NCBI RefSeq assembly: GCF_032854445.1
Contig: NC_088303.1
Location: 28,253,265-28,317,264 of the forward strand
Length of the DNA stretch: 64,000 nucleotides
DNA from: Liolophura sinensis
Lineage: Eukaryota > Mollusca > Polyplacophora > Chitonida > Chitonidae
Direction of reading: 5' to 3'
Position numbers and translations under genes: made by a program. Below the pieces are notes generated by a model. That model searched no databases. It saw nothing but the letters and a program-made list of their open reading frames with translations, and was not told the DNA's origin. Shown here one piece after another: positions 52,132 to 63,915 of the stretch (position 1 is its first letter; the number at the start of each line of letters is the position of its first letter).

Positions 52132-52220
52132 ATGAATAGAAAAATAACAACCACCACTACTGTCGAAATTTACGTAAATGCACATGATAAGAAAAGTTAT
52201 ATAATCTATGGGTTACTTAC

Positions 52221-52256
52221 CAGCTGGAAGAGGTGTAGGTGGGTTAAATGGAACAC
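52221..52256 (-). CDS. Candidate 36-nt Pro-rich microexon
   Basis: Read on the minus strand, a textbook acceptor (TTTTATTTTCCAG, ending at 52257) is followed by 36 nt and a consensus donor (CAGCTG|GTAAGT, 52215-52220). Among the three frames, the one with a TAA is excluded. Phase 1 gives VPFNPPTPLPA with glycine codons formable at both junctions. The length is a multiple of three and the exon starts and ends in phase 1, so it can be skipped without frameshift, a property typical of alternatively spliced microexons. The phase agrees with the donor of the exon at 63720-63915 and the acceptor of the candidate at 35955-35983. A Pro-rich linker after a membrane anchor would suit an extracellular stem. 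The short length means a chance match cannot be excluded. Confidence 0.42.
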
Positions 52257-53261
52257 CTGGAAAATAAAACATGTATGAGGTCAAAAAGTGCAAAAATACA
52301 TGTACATGCTGTTCATGGGTCAGATGATAACTTTTGATAGAATGTATACCTGTACACGGAATTAAACTTTACAGCATCACATTGGTAAACCAAGGCATTT
52401 ACATGTATCATGAAACTGTATAAGAAAACTCACTTAGTTGGCAGTCTTAAAAGAGCTAATTTCATGTCCTCTTACATCCAGGACACATTTTCTCGGTGTC
52501 AAATTTAACACCAGTACAACGTGGCTATGAAGTTACATGAAAGTTGTAGAAAAATAACACAATAATTATCTTCGTTCTTTCACTACATTACATAACATGG
52601 AAGCAACATATTTAATATATACCTCTTATTATTGACTTTCCCACATGACCTTAGTTCAGGTGGTTTTGCTGTTTTTGGTTTTTTGTAATCTCTTTCATAT
52701 AAATTTGTTCACATGAATTATTCTGGTGAATCTAGTTAATATATATAAAGATACTTATTCAGGTCCGACCATAAAGCTAAACTGTACAACCAGAACATGG
52801 ATCACCATGGCCCTAGCCATAATAGAAAAGTCTCCATCCCTTCCTCGCATGGTAGCAGCACAAAGTACTACAGAACATAATCAGTACATTAGCTTCTAAA
52901 TGTGTGTTCAGAATTGGTAACGCTTGGTTGACAGTGGCTCAAATATCCTAATGTGTTGACACAATGTACACTGTGGATCTTTTCTATTCTGGTTCCCTCT
53001 GATCACCTGACAATGTGACATATATGCATGGTGCATCAATATATACCATACACACATACATCAAAACAAATGTTAATGTACAGGCATATATAAACTATTC
53101 GCCAGTTTCATGCCCATGACCTTTCATCATGAAAGTCAATTCAACCTTACAGTTAATAACATATCATTTTAACATGCTTTGGTGCAAAAGAATTCAAATC
53201 ATGGCATTTTATCAACTTCAGCAAATGGAGTTGATATACAAAATCTGTTTCCAACAAAAAA

Positions 53262-53790
53262 AATGAAATGTGGTTGGTAACGATTTCCTTAAATGAAGTG
53301 TGGCTGGCATGTAATGGTACCTTTTCCTTGAATGAATTAGGGCTGACGTGTAATGGTAACTATTTGTTGCATGAAGTAGGGCTGGCATGTAATGGTAACT
53401 TTTCCTTGAATGAAGTGAGGCTGGCATGTAATGGTAACTTTTCCTTGAATAAAATGTGGCTCACATGTAATGGTAATGGTTTCCTTGAATGAAGTGAGGC
53501 TGGCATGTAATGGTAAGGATTTTCTTGAATGAAATAGGGCTCACATGTAATGGTAATGGTTTCCTTAAATGAAGTCTGGCAGACATATAATGTTAATGAT
53601 GTCCTTTAATGAAGTGGGGCTGGTGTGTAATGGTAATGGTTTCTGTGATGACGTCATACAGGCATGTAGTGGTATGTCCCTGAATGAAGTGGGGCTGGCA
53701 TGTAATGGTAATGGTTTCCTTGAATTAAGTCAGGCAGGCATGTAATGGTAATGGTCGCCTTGTCGCTAATGGTTTCCTTGAAATGTTCCT
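53262..53790. repeat. 39-bp tandem repeat, about 13 copies
   Basis: The unit approximates CTTGAATGAAGTGGGGCTGG-CATGTAATGGTAATGGTTTC. Successive GGCTGGCATGTAATGG motifs start near 53302, 53341 and 53380. Copies are 80-95% similar by eye. Confidence 0.9.
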
Positions 53791-55871
53791 ATATGATATT
53801 AACTTTTCACCATTACTGAGAATAGACAGAATTCTGTACATATAATAAAGCTATGATACTGAAAAATTATCGTACATTTTCAGTTTCTATATATTTCTTC
53901 CAACAGCTGACTTCTGCACTTTCTTAAAATACCACCCTTGGTATCTTGTGATTTTCGGCAATTTTCACAATAATTAATTTTTTTAAATGTTTCCAAATGA
54001 GCCTGAATGTATGCACTTACTTGCAACAATAATGATTGTCACTCATCATATGGATATTCTGATAATGGTCTGCTCCTGAGGTTGAATATTAAGGAGCACT
54101 GATGAAATCACATTATTGTTGTGAGCACTGCATAAAAGTTTAAGCCCATGTACAGCATGCAAAGCTACATTTACTTTATTAATTCAAGATATACATGTAC
54201 AAGTCAAGTTACGATGTAGAATTCACTGGCACACCGTGTAGTCTCTTAAAGGTCCAAAGCAACTACTTGGAAATGTTACAAATTTTAGATTAAAAGTTAT
54301 GTCAGCTAAACACTACAGATTTATTTCATATTTAATGCATGTAACACTACACATGTAGCTGAAAGTAATGTCCTTGGAACATCCACCATTATCATTTAGT
54401 TTTCAGAGTAAACAACTCATATTATACTTGTAAAATGATATGCGCAAAGCTTTTTTGGCGTTCACATACCATCTGAATCAAGCTTTCAATCAAGCAAATG
54501 AGACCCAGGTGTTTCACTGGGAAATTTTCACTTGATCACATGGTTTAAAGTCCATCCATTTTAACTGTCACCTGATATCTGTCAACCAATCTCTGAGGGC
54601 ATTACTGCAGTATCCAAGGTGACCACATCTTTATCAATACTGACCAATCAATTTGAATCTGATATCTTACAGAAGGACTACACTCATCTCAAGAGGCCAA
54701 AACTGGAACTTGAATGCATGTTCCCTTGACAATTTAATCACACTGATTGCAAAATAAAAAACTATAAATTCACAACACCAGAAAGATAACTTTAATGGGG
54801 TTAGCATTATCACATTGACTGGTTATGAGATTTACATTTATTGATTTAATTACCGAGACTTAAGATAGTAATACTGTTATGTAGCATGCTTACCATACAT
54901 GTATGGAGAACTGCAGATAAGAGGCTTAAAAGACTTAGACGGCAAGTTTAAAGGTATGAATAGGTTGTTAGGCAAAATGCCACTTTCAGAGCTGCAAGGA
55001 CGTGAACTGCTGTGCTATATATGGGATAGCTGCATGATATTGGTGATAAAAACTTAATGCCATCCTCATTTGAAGTCTTGAGTGGAGGGGAATTACTTGT
55101 ACAATCAAACGCATCCAATCAATGCTAGCAGCCTTCTATCCTTGAAAAGCCAGCATATAACATAATGAACGCACTACATGTACATTTTTATATGATCTCA
55201 ATTTATTCACTTTTTCCTGATCCTTTTTTCATACCTCTAGGGGTAAGCATGTATTCATTATACAAGTACATGTAGTACTTAAGCTGGACTTTTAGTCGGG
55301 TCTGCATTACAGATATAAATTTTAGCACATAAAGGTTGCGCATTACGGCAATGTAAGCATGTAGGTTTCATCTTTAGACATTTCACTCATTCAACATCAT
55401 CTGCTAAGACTGGGAATGTGGTACAAGAAACCCACCCTGCACCCACACTCTTAACTCCATCTGCGTATTAATCTTAATAAAATACACGTTTTTAAGTGGT
55501 CATTAAGTACAGGTGTCAAATGGTTTTATTACAAATTTTTATGTAACCTGTTTAATGATGTAACGCAAGTCTGTTAGGCCTAGAATCATCAGTTCACAGA
55601 ATCCTCCACATGTCCATCTTTATCATTACATGTACCATGTCCTCGCAGCAGCCAGCTAGTCTTTAATAACTTTGGCAGTAATTGCATATGAAGTTACAGA
55701 TGTTGGTTTCATCTTATCATTGAGGTTTAAGATTATAAAGACTTCCAGCTAGCCATGTTATCTATATTAATGTAAACTTTTACAAATGGAAGACAATTAT
55801 ATGTTGCTTCCCCAGTTGCCTTAGGAGCATTGCTGGTTCATGTAATCATCAAATAGATCATATTATGTTAC

Positions 55872-55904
55872 CGGTACCTGGGGTGATACCGACAAGAAGG
55901 AAAA
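55872..55904 (-). CDS. Candidate 33-nt microexon beside a minisatellite
   Basis: On the minus strand a strong acceptor (CCTTTTTTATCCAG) is followed by 33 nt and a weak donor (CCG|GTAACA). A second possible donor lies 6 nt earlier (CCAG|GTACCG) and gives a 27-nt exon. Both versions start and end in phase 1. In that phase the peptide reads FLLVGITPG(TG). This phase matches the end of the exon at 63720-63915 and the start of the one at 52221-52256. The acceptor tract is the last unit of the adjacent 47-bp array, so the acceptor may simply be repeat sequence. The donor lacks G at +5, which is the main weakness. Confidence 0.2.
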
Positions 55905-55909
55905 CTGGA

Positions 55910-56572
55910 TAAAAAAGGCAAAAATATGTACCAGGAATAACATGGACAGCTGGAAAAAAAAAAGGCAAAAACATAGGTACAAGAGACAATATGGACAGCG
56001 GGATAAAAAAGGCAAAAATAGACGTACAAGAGACAATATGGACAGTTGGATAAAAAAGGCAAAAATATGTATGAGGAATAATATGGACAGCTGGACCAAA
56101 AAGGGCAAAAATAGATGTACAAGAGACAATATGGACAGCTGGATAAAAAAGGCAAAAATAGACGTACCAGAGACAATATGGACAGCTGGATAAAAAAGGC
56201 AGAAATAGACGTACCAGAGACAATATGGACAGCGGGATAAAAAAGGCAAAAATAGACGTACAAGAGACAATATGGACAGTTGGATAAAAAAAGGCAAAAA
56301 TATGTATGAGGAATAATATGGACAGCTGGACCAAAAAGGGCAAAAATAGATGTACAAGAGACAATATGGACAGCTGGATAAAAAAGGCAAAAATAGACGT
56401 ACCAGAGACAATATGGACAGCTGGATAAAAAAGGCAGAAATAGACGTACCAGAGACAATATGGACAGCTGGATAAAAAAGGCAAATATAGACATACAAGA
56501 GACAATATGGACAGGTGGACAAAAAAGGCAAAAAATAGATGTACAAGAGACAATATGGACAGCTGGACAAGA
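55910..56572. repeat. 47-bp minisatellite, 14 copies, with 5-unit higher order
   Basis: ATGGACAG recurs every 46-49 bp from 55942 to 56555. A distinctive variant (ATGTATGAGGAATAATATGG) occurs at 56067 and 56302, 235 bp apart, showing a five-unit block duplication. On the minus strand the unit has no stop in any frame. This creates three overlapping open frames of 208-260 codons. The period is not a multiple of three, so they share no consistent peptide and are not accepted as genes. Confidence 0.95.
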
Positions 56573-56876
56573 AAATAGAGAAATATTCTACTTCTGCTTC
56601 TTTGCGGCAACATTCCATGTAAGTCAAATATGGACAACAATCACGTAAAGCAATATAAAGGAAAATCTTAAGTTCAAGCTAAAAAATATTAAAGAGCGTC
56701 AAGAAATTGTGTTATACCAGTAAAGTAACTTGAATTTGTTTTCTTGATGGTGTCCTATCACTCAAAACAAGACAGACAGAGAGAAATCTCAGAACTGTCA
56801 AGGCAGACGTGTGACTTTTTGGGCAGGGTACATGTTATAGTACCAACTGTTGTTGTCATATCACTGTATTACATAT

Positions 56877-57014
56877 TAATTTATTTATTCATCTGAATGG
56901 GTTTTACGCCGTTCTCAAGAAGGAAGCCAGCATAAGCTGGACTTGAACCCCACAGTAAATGCATCAGGGAAAGTTCCTGGATTATTGCTAACCCTCTTGT
57001 CCACGAAGGCCCCT
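56877..57014 (-). mobile_element. SINE family A with large internal deletion
   Basis: The tail (TTTATTTATTCATCTGAATGG) and GTTTTACGCCGTTCTCAAG jump directly to GAAGGAAGCCAGCATAAGCTGG and a head ending GAAGGCCCC. The central domain is missing, leaving only the two ends. Confidence 0.75.
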
Positions 57015-59271
57015 ATAATGTATTGAGCTCCTGTCCCCACCTTCGCTCAGAGGAAAGGGGCATACAGGTAACGGAGGTCTGACCAGCATCTGCATTTGTA
57101 GTTAAAGTTAGCTGATAAACTGCTTCATAAGTCAGTGTTTGATACATGCATCGAAAATCTTCTGCAAGAGATACACAAGTATGTGTAAGTACAGTATCAG
57201 TATGTGTCTCAAACCTTTCTTTTTTACAAAGTTTACAAACGAACCTTCAGTGGGCATTTCTTTTTGTATATTACTGCACAACATGTTGACTTAATTCACA
57301 ATATACAAAGATGAAAGTCTTAGCACAATTAATAGCAAAAGAGTAGATAGACATTGATTCATTTGTGACAATGCCTACATGCAAACTAAGCTATATGTAT
57401 TGAAATTTATTAACAGTCTGTCTGATCGAGGTCTGATAAAAGCAAACACTGACAAACTTGGGCAAAGAGATCAAACAAGGCATCAGATAAAAGCACTCTG
57501 GGTACGAACGACTTAGATGTCATGTCCCCTTTGCCTTTTCCAACAATTTACAACACGTCTCACAAAATGCTAATTGGCTCCAATTTACCACATTGTGCAA
57601 GAAGAGAGGAGAAAAAAACGCCACGGTCAACGGAAGCGTCTGGTGAAAAAGTAATCGCATTCTGCCTGGAGGCAAACCTGTCGATTGACTAAAGGAAATA
57701 AATACTCTTGGATTGATCCTGGATGGCAAAATCACTGCTAGGACGCGCCTTATTTCCCTCTAAATTTGGCAAATTAAACGATCCCAATTCACACAAAAGA
57801 TCGGGTATCTTGCCAGAGGAGACTGGGGAGTGCCAAATAGCTGGCAGGGGTATTCGGGAGTTGGAGGAACCGGCCAAGGAAAGGCTAACAAACATGCTAG
57901 TTGATCGGCGGACAAAGGAAGTCTCTCTCTGATAACCCGCTATACCTTCCCGCTCAGGATCAATGGCCAGAGATCGGGCCAATTCATGTTTGCCTCAAAG
58001 GAGACATGCTACAGTGCCTTCAGCAGACTTTAATAGGTGTCCCAGCAGGTCTGTATGCTCACGAACCACACTCTCAAACACAGCTTTTATTGGAGAAGGC
58101 AATGAGAGAGAAAAACTGACCTGCTCAATGGTCAGTTCCCTTGTTATAAATGACTAACATTGGTGCATGGGAGATATGTACGCATGGAGAGCAAGTGGTC
58201 AAGTGGAAATAATGATACTGCATGTATGGATGGACACATGCAAACACATCATTATACATGTACATGTACAACTGACCTGAGTTCAGTATAGGTGTACATT
58301 TACGCTGAATGTGTATGCATTTACAATTTAATGTACACTGACTCTGTACACAAGCTATCATGTTTACAGATGGTACAGTACATGTACTCCTGGGACAAAA
58401 AAAAACTTCATTAACTAAAAGCTGCACTTGCACATTACGGTTACAATATTTCAGCCAGTATCACGCTTTTTTTTACGAATTTTGGATTAAAAAAAAAATA
58501 AAAAGGTAATATTTGTAGGCACTATTAATGATTAAATTTGATAGAATCAAATTAATGTATTATTTCTGGAGTCTTTCTCTATTTTACATCAGACAGATGT
58601 TAGTCCAAGAATATCTTATACTACTAAATTTTTGTTGCATTGTAGCAGTGAACCACAAACAACTTGGCAAATTGTCAAACTTGACTGGATCACCTTCTGA
58701 AATATGTGGATTTTCAACTTGAAAAGAAATAACATTCCCTGTATTTACAATGCACGTACATGTACAATGGACGTGCAAACAGTGTATGTCTATTTTATTA
58801 CTTCAGTGTGCACGTTATTACTTCATCATACATGTATTCTTGCATTCAGGAGATAAAACGAATCCCACAAACAGGGTTTCAATGTAGCCGAAAATTTAAA
58901 TATTCTAACAGCTGTTATACATCTATACTAGCTTGCAGACCATAATTTTTTAGGCTGTTACTGTATGCAACTCTGAATTGTGTTGATGTACAGAATTCAA
59001 CTGACTTCAATAGTTACATTAAAATTCCAGATCATAACATTCCAAGAAAACTAGAATTGATTTTGTCATGTGAAGAAGAAATGCTACTGATAACACATTA
59101 TTAATACCCCATAAGCATTATGAACGGATGAAGAGGTTTTTCAAAGTCAATTACATGTATTGCAGTGCCATTAAACAGGCATTCAATAACGATGTATTTT
59201 GACAAGACTTCTGGCTTGAGGGAAGATACAAAGCTGTTCCAGAATTGATTTCCAACAACAACCTACAATAC
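57015..59271. other. Presumed intron; CpG-bearing patch 57480-58110
   Basis: The patch has many CpGs (GAACGACTTAG, GGAAGCGTCTGG, GGACGCGCC, GATCGGCGG). Frames are open on both strands (plus 57723-57932, minus 57689-57982) without splice sites. I read it as candidate regulatory DNA rather than an exon. Confidence 0.25.
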
Positions 59272-59520
59272 AGACCTCGCTGGCTCAGATGGTTATTAAA
59301 CCTCTGCCTTGCTGTGAGTATCTGGTCCTTGACCTGGTTGTGAGTTCGAATCCAGGTCTCACTGTGTCCGCTGGGGCTTCAAGAGGTTGTCAGGTACCCA
59401 GTGAAGATTAGTGGTTTTCGCTGGGTAATCCAGTTTCATCCACTCATAGACATGATTATCATCGATTATGGGAGAAATTCTCAAGCACTTCATTAAAAAC
59501 AAACCCATCAATAAATGAAA
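59272..59520 (+). mobile_element. SINE with tRNA head, family C
   Basis: The head has A box TGGCTCAGATGG and a near-canonical B box GAGTTCGAATCC, spaced like a tRNA promoter. The body (GTCAGGTACCCAGTGAAG, TTTTCGCTGGGTAATCCAG, TTCATCCACTCATAGACATG) differs from family A. The copy ends near AATAAATGAAAT. Confidence 0.7.
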
Positions 59521-59688
59521 TCAATCTTAAGACAATACATACAATACCGTATACACTGTACTGTATGTTAAAAAAATTTGCTCTGCTGACACTTATTCAA
59601 TTTCTAAGGGCTTAATGGCTGCACTAGAGAATAAGTATGAATGACTCATACAAACGGTGAGCTCAAGGTGTATATATGCTATATTGGG

Positions 59689-60286
59689 TGGAGGGCTAGT
59701 GATGTCTAACAAGCTTTATGTAAGACTACATCAATAGCCTTACAAACCCTATCAACTGTTCGCTGGCCCTAAAACCTCAAATGAAATCAAGAAACCTGGG
59801 AGCAAAAGACCAATTAAGCCAAATCAAGAAACTTGGGACACCTAAACTCATCAGGTAAATCTACAGGTGCAAATTAACGTAGAATGCTTGAAGTTCCACA
59901 CCACGTTACATGGAAACCTGAGTTTCCTTTAATCAAGGGCAGCTGGTACTTAAACTAGCCTCATTACTTGCCAGAAGAAAGTACAGGTAAATGCCTCACT
60001 AATTAACACTGCCACGGCCTGCCAGTAATCACAGCTGTATAGTTAGTGATTAATATCCTATTAAATCCCCATAACAGGAAAGCTTGTAACATGTATTAGA
60101 TCTTTATTTTACCAAAACAAGCAATTAAACCAACAAGAGTAGAGTCACACTACATGTATTAAGAAAAAACATTTGAATTACCGCCCACTCCTCACCCCCC
60201 TGCATTTACCTGTACTTTCTTCTGGCAAGGCTATTGATGTAGTCTTACATAAAGCTTGGTAGACATCACTAGCCCCCCCTTGCCAC
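59689..60286. mobile_element. Foldback element with a split left arm
   Basis: GGGCTAGTGATGTCTAACAA through ACATCAATAGCC (59696-59741) is repeated inverted at about 60228-60276. CTTGCCAGAAGAAAGTACAG-GTAAATGC (59967-59994) is repeated inverted at 60206-60233. In the right arm these two blocks are contiguous. In the left arm about 225 bp separate them. No transposase is present. Confidence 0.65.
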
Positions 60287-63200
60287 CTTTTTGTGTAATG
60301 CTTCTTCCAACATTTTGGGGTCAGAACCATTTCTCCTTGCAAAGAGGCCAAATAAACTAAGGAGTAAAAGTGACCATATACAGCAATCTAAAAGATATTT
60401 CACTAACCTCAGCATTACGAGGTGAACTGTCTTGTTTTATCAAGACTTCATATACCTATAATATGTCATATTATGTGGCTATTTGGACTCACCGATAATA
60501 ATGCAAAATGTAAAATTACTAATGACTGACATATTACTTTTTCTCTCAGGTATTGATCCACCAGATTTTTCAAAACCTTCTGAGTGCTTCAGAACTGTAG
60601 ACTATCAAATATAAAAAGTCTTCCTATGACATATTGTATACAGGGTTGCTGGTGAAGTCTTAATAGTTTCAAATCAAACTCTACATAACAGGAGTCCCAA
60701 ATTTGTCCAATGAACCCTTTGTAAATCACAGTAGAAAAAGATCAACAATGAGTAATTTTGAAAGTTTGCTGATTAATTTTATACCTTTAATATTGATATA
60801 CATGTACATACAAGAACGTGGCAAACAAATGGATAAGATTATCTGAGGAAGTTAAAATTTCAAATATAGTAAAACATGTATAAATTGTCTTAACTATTTG
60901 TGAACAATGAGAAATCTGTCATGGGAGTACAAAGATTAGTAAATAACAAATATCTAATTAATTAACTGACAAGAGGTGTTACAGATGAACTGTCTTGCAG
61001 TGATGTGTATTTGACTTCTGACTTGTGGTTCATGAAGCTGGGATAGATTATCACTTGCACCTACAAGCTCTCAAACACCCTCTGTGTATTTAACTTGCCC
61101 TCACCCCCTAACAACTGTGAGGTCTTTGTTAAATGACTGGTTGTAAAGCACTTAGCCCCAGGCAAAGCTCTGGCACTGTTTAGAATCTCAATGACATATT
61201 TATCTTCCAATGGTGGGGAAAAATGGCTGGAATTTTCACCATACTGAACTGATAAACACCCATGTACTGCTAGACTCATTATGTCCACATCTGGAACGGG
61301 TTTCCACTATGTGAACACACACACTTCACTTCTGGTCTAAATAGATCACTTAAGTCAAGTATGTCTTGTAGCTCTACAGTATTTTCAAGTGAACTTATTA
61401 ATTACTTTAACGGGTCTTTATAGACAAGTTTTAAAATCAATCAGGTCAACAACAAAAAAAAGTCAAAAAAAAAAAAAATCACACCTGTGAAATAATGAAC
61501 ATCACAGTGCAGTTCCTAACAGCAGTTAATTAAAGCCTTTCTTAAATCTAGTTATCACTTCTGAACATTTGCAAGACCTTGTGGTACATGCTACCTAGGA
61601 AGGGCATTCCTACATGTAGACGCTACCTGGCAATTAATATTTCTACATGTAGATGCACATGTTACTTATATCAAAGCTAAAACATGTGTCTTTCATCACA
61701 GTTTTTCTGCATTTGCAAATACAAAATCCAATTTTTGTGGTTAATAATTCAGAAAAAAGGTTTGTGAATTACACTAAACAACTTTAAACAAACAACAATG
61801 CAGAAAATGCTTCACTTTTCTATTGCTGATAAGCTAAAAACCAAATTTATGTGTTTTCTAATATTGACTTCAAAGTCTTTAAAGAGATCTTCTCTTGAAG
61901 TTTTTTTATTTTCTAGGCCTTAAATGCTATTTCAGTACCAAGCACCATTTGTCTGTATCACCTTACTGACTCAAAGGCCACAAGGCCTCTTTTGTTTAAC
62001 TGAAATAAATCTTAAATCTTTCTTCTAAGTTTAAATGGGAAAAACAAAAGGTTGCACAACATCTTCACCAAATACATTTTACAAGTATTTGCAAAAAGCC
62101 TTAAACAAACATTATTTAAAATGTTCTTTTCTTTGACAAACAAGAGAAAATGAACTTTGACTTGGACACAGATGATCCTGAAAGTTTACCGAGAGTTAAA
62201 GCTAGAGCAAGTTCATCTGGAATTTGAAACAGGTACACAAATGAACACATACATGTACCTGTGTATGAACCGTTTTACGAGTGCACAAAAACACGAGTAT
62301 ACTCTGAGAAATGTTTTTAAATTTTTTTTTTTTGCTTTCTGATAATTGGCTTCAGGTCTCATTTAGGTCACAGCAGAGAGTTATTATTACAATTTGTATT
62401 TTTTTATATTTACCACAACAAAGGCAATGAATTTTCTCTGATCATCTCAGATAGAGGCTGATACTTTTTTATTTAATATGTGATAACAATAATTATTTTT
62501 CACACTTCACTGACTCTATGCAGATAGATAGAGTGAATGGGCACTACCTACAGTCCATTAATTTACTGGCTACTATGTTTGACTAATTCATTCTGATTCG
62601 GTTTGGGAAAATGATGATAACATGAAATAAGGGTAGGTGAAGATTTGTCATTTCCAACACTTATATGCATTTGTGCTAGTAAGTAATGTGAACACACAGA
62701 ATATAAAAATCGGCTAAGGAAAACTGTACTAATACCCTGACCAAAGTAGCAAAATTAATTGTCAGAATTAAAGCTATACCTTTTTGAAAATTAAACATTC
62801 ACTAAGTCAAAGACACACAGTTAGAAATAGTTGTAACGTTTCATCAGAAACTATGAGGGCAGGAGTTACTTTAAAACAGTCACATGTTGTGCTGTATGTA
62901 AATGTACATTTATTTACCTTAGCAAAGTTACAAATTTAACTTACCTCATTAAATGAAAAACTTTTCAACTGTGTAAACCTTGATAATATATTTTAGTTTG
63001 CATAGAGATGAAAGGAAAAGTTTGTCAAACAACGAATGTAGCAATTACCTGTAAGTAAATTCTACATGTAGGTTTTATGTACTCTAAGAACATGGATTTA
63101 TAACCTCTCGTAGAAGAAACAAGTTTCTTATGTTTATGTTCTTCAATTAAGAATAATTGAAATTTACTTAAGTGTTTTATTGTATGACAGCCTTTTTCAT

Positions 63201-63539
63201 CAAATTGCCTCATTGCTAATATAAACATCCAAAGATTTTTTACTGCTTACCTTTGCTTAGAAATAGGTTTCAAATGACTGACTTTCAAAAATTTATAAAT
63301 CCACTGTTGGTTTTTCAACTTTAATACCAATTCAGTAAGTTAACAGGTAAAATCAAATTCATATACGTATATAGCAAGCGCTAAGGTTATTGCCTAATTA
63401 TTATTAAGTTTAAAACTTTGTGAAGCCAAAAAGTAAAGACGAATGTCTATGAAAATCAACACTAATTGCTTAGAATTCATCAGCAATAGGAAAAATAAAA
63501 ATCTAACTTAAGATGATTACAAAAGTTGCAATTCCCATT
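60287..63539. other. Presumed first intron, no exon supported
   Basis: Very AT-rich. A minus-strand GAG|GTAAGT donor at about 62937-62942 could end a 24-nt exon after TTTACACAG, but that frame is phase 0 and does not fit the phase-1 end of exon 1. Confidence 0.35.
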
Positions 63540-63660
63540 ACAATACTTTTTCCCGTTCAAGTTTAAATTACAACATTACTTTTAAATTTAATTGTAAAAT
63601 CCCTTGTTTTTAAGTTTAATTGTAGAACCTTTCTTTTTAAATTTAATTTTAACACTTAAA
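63540..63660. repeat. ~34-bp AT-rich tandem repeat, about 3-4 copies
   Basis: TTTTAAATTTAATTGTAAAA, TTTTTAAGTTTAATTGTAGA and TTTTTAAATTTAATTTTAAC recur at near-equal spacing within 120 bp. The array lies just inside the proposed first intron, 60 bp past the exon-1 donor. Confidence 0.6.
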
Positions 63661-63719
63661 TGAATACATGCATGAGGACAAATTATTACAATCATTACCA
63701 GCACATTAGAAATACTTAC

Positions 63720-63915
63720 TTGATACTTTGATAAACTTGGAGTACTGCAGAATCATAACTACAGCAAGTCCACACCAAAACAAACCAAACAGACAACACA
63801 CAATTGCTAACGTGTTGGCTTTCCAGCATGAGCGCAAACACGTAGTAGCTTTTTCCGTGAAACTCATTTTCCTTGTCACAATGTGAACGTGAGGTAATTT
63901 AACAGTTGCCATCAT
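63720..63915 (-). CDS. Probable first coding exon of a membrane protein
   Basis: This exon encodes about 65 residues and is not recognised as a known family. Translation begins at a double ATG (63913-63915, then 63910-63912). An in-frame TGA at 63955-63957, with no ATG in between, fixes the start. A polar stretch of about 30 residues contains Cys at about 26 and 30. One hydrophobic segment follows at about residues 35-56 (core LAIVCCLFGLFWCGLAVV), with the basic residues mainly before it, as in a type II signal anchor or the first helix of a multipass protein. The cysteines by the membrane could be acylated. The exon ends at a strong donor (TCAA|GTAAGT, intron bases 63714-63719), leaving one base of a split codon (phase 1). 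The next exon must therefore start in phase 1, as the candidate at 52221-52256 does. No TATA box is evident in the 85 bases upstream. Coding status is inferred from start context, hydrophobicity and splice site only. Confidence 0.6.

Noticed and set aside
54892-54908. 17-nt minus-strand microexon between CTGCAG and ATG|GTAAGC
   Set aside because: The length is not a multiple of three and breaks the phase chain of the neighbouring candidates.
55858-56640. Three overlapping minus-strand open frames of 208-260 codons
   Set aside because: They arise because the 47-bp unit has no stop in any minus frame; the period is not a multiple of three and all frames are equally open.
62919-62942. 24-nt minus-strand microexon with GAG|GTAAGT donor
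   Set aside because: The phase-1 reading required after exon 1 meets a TAA, and the acceptor is weak.
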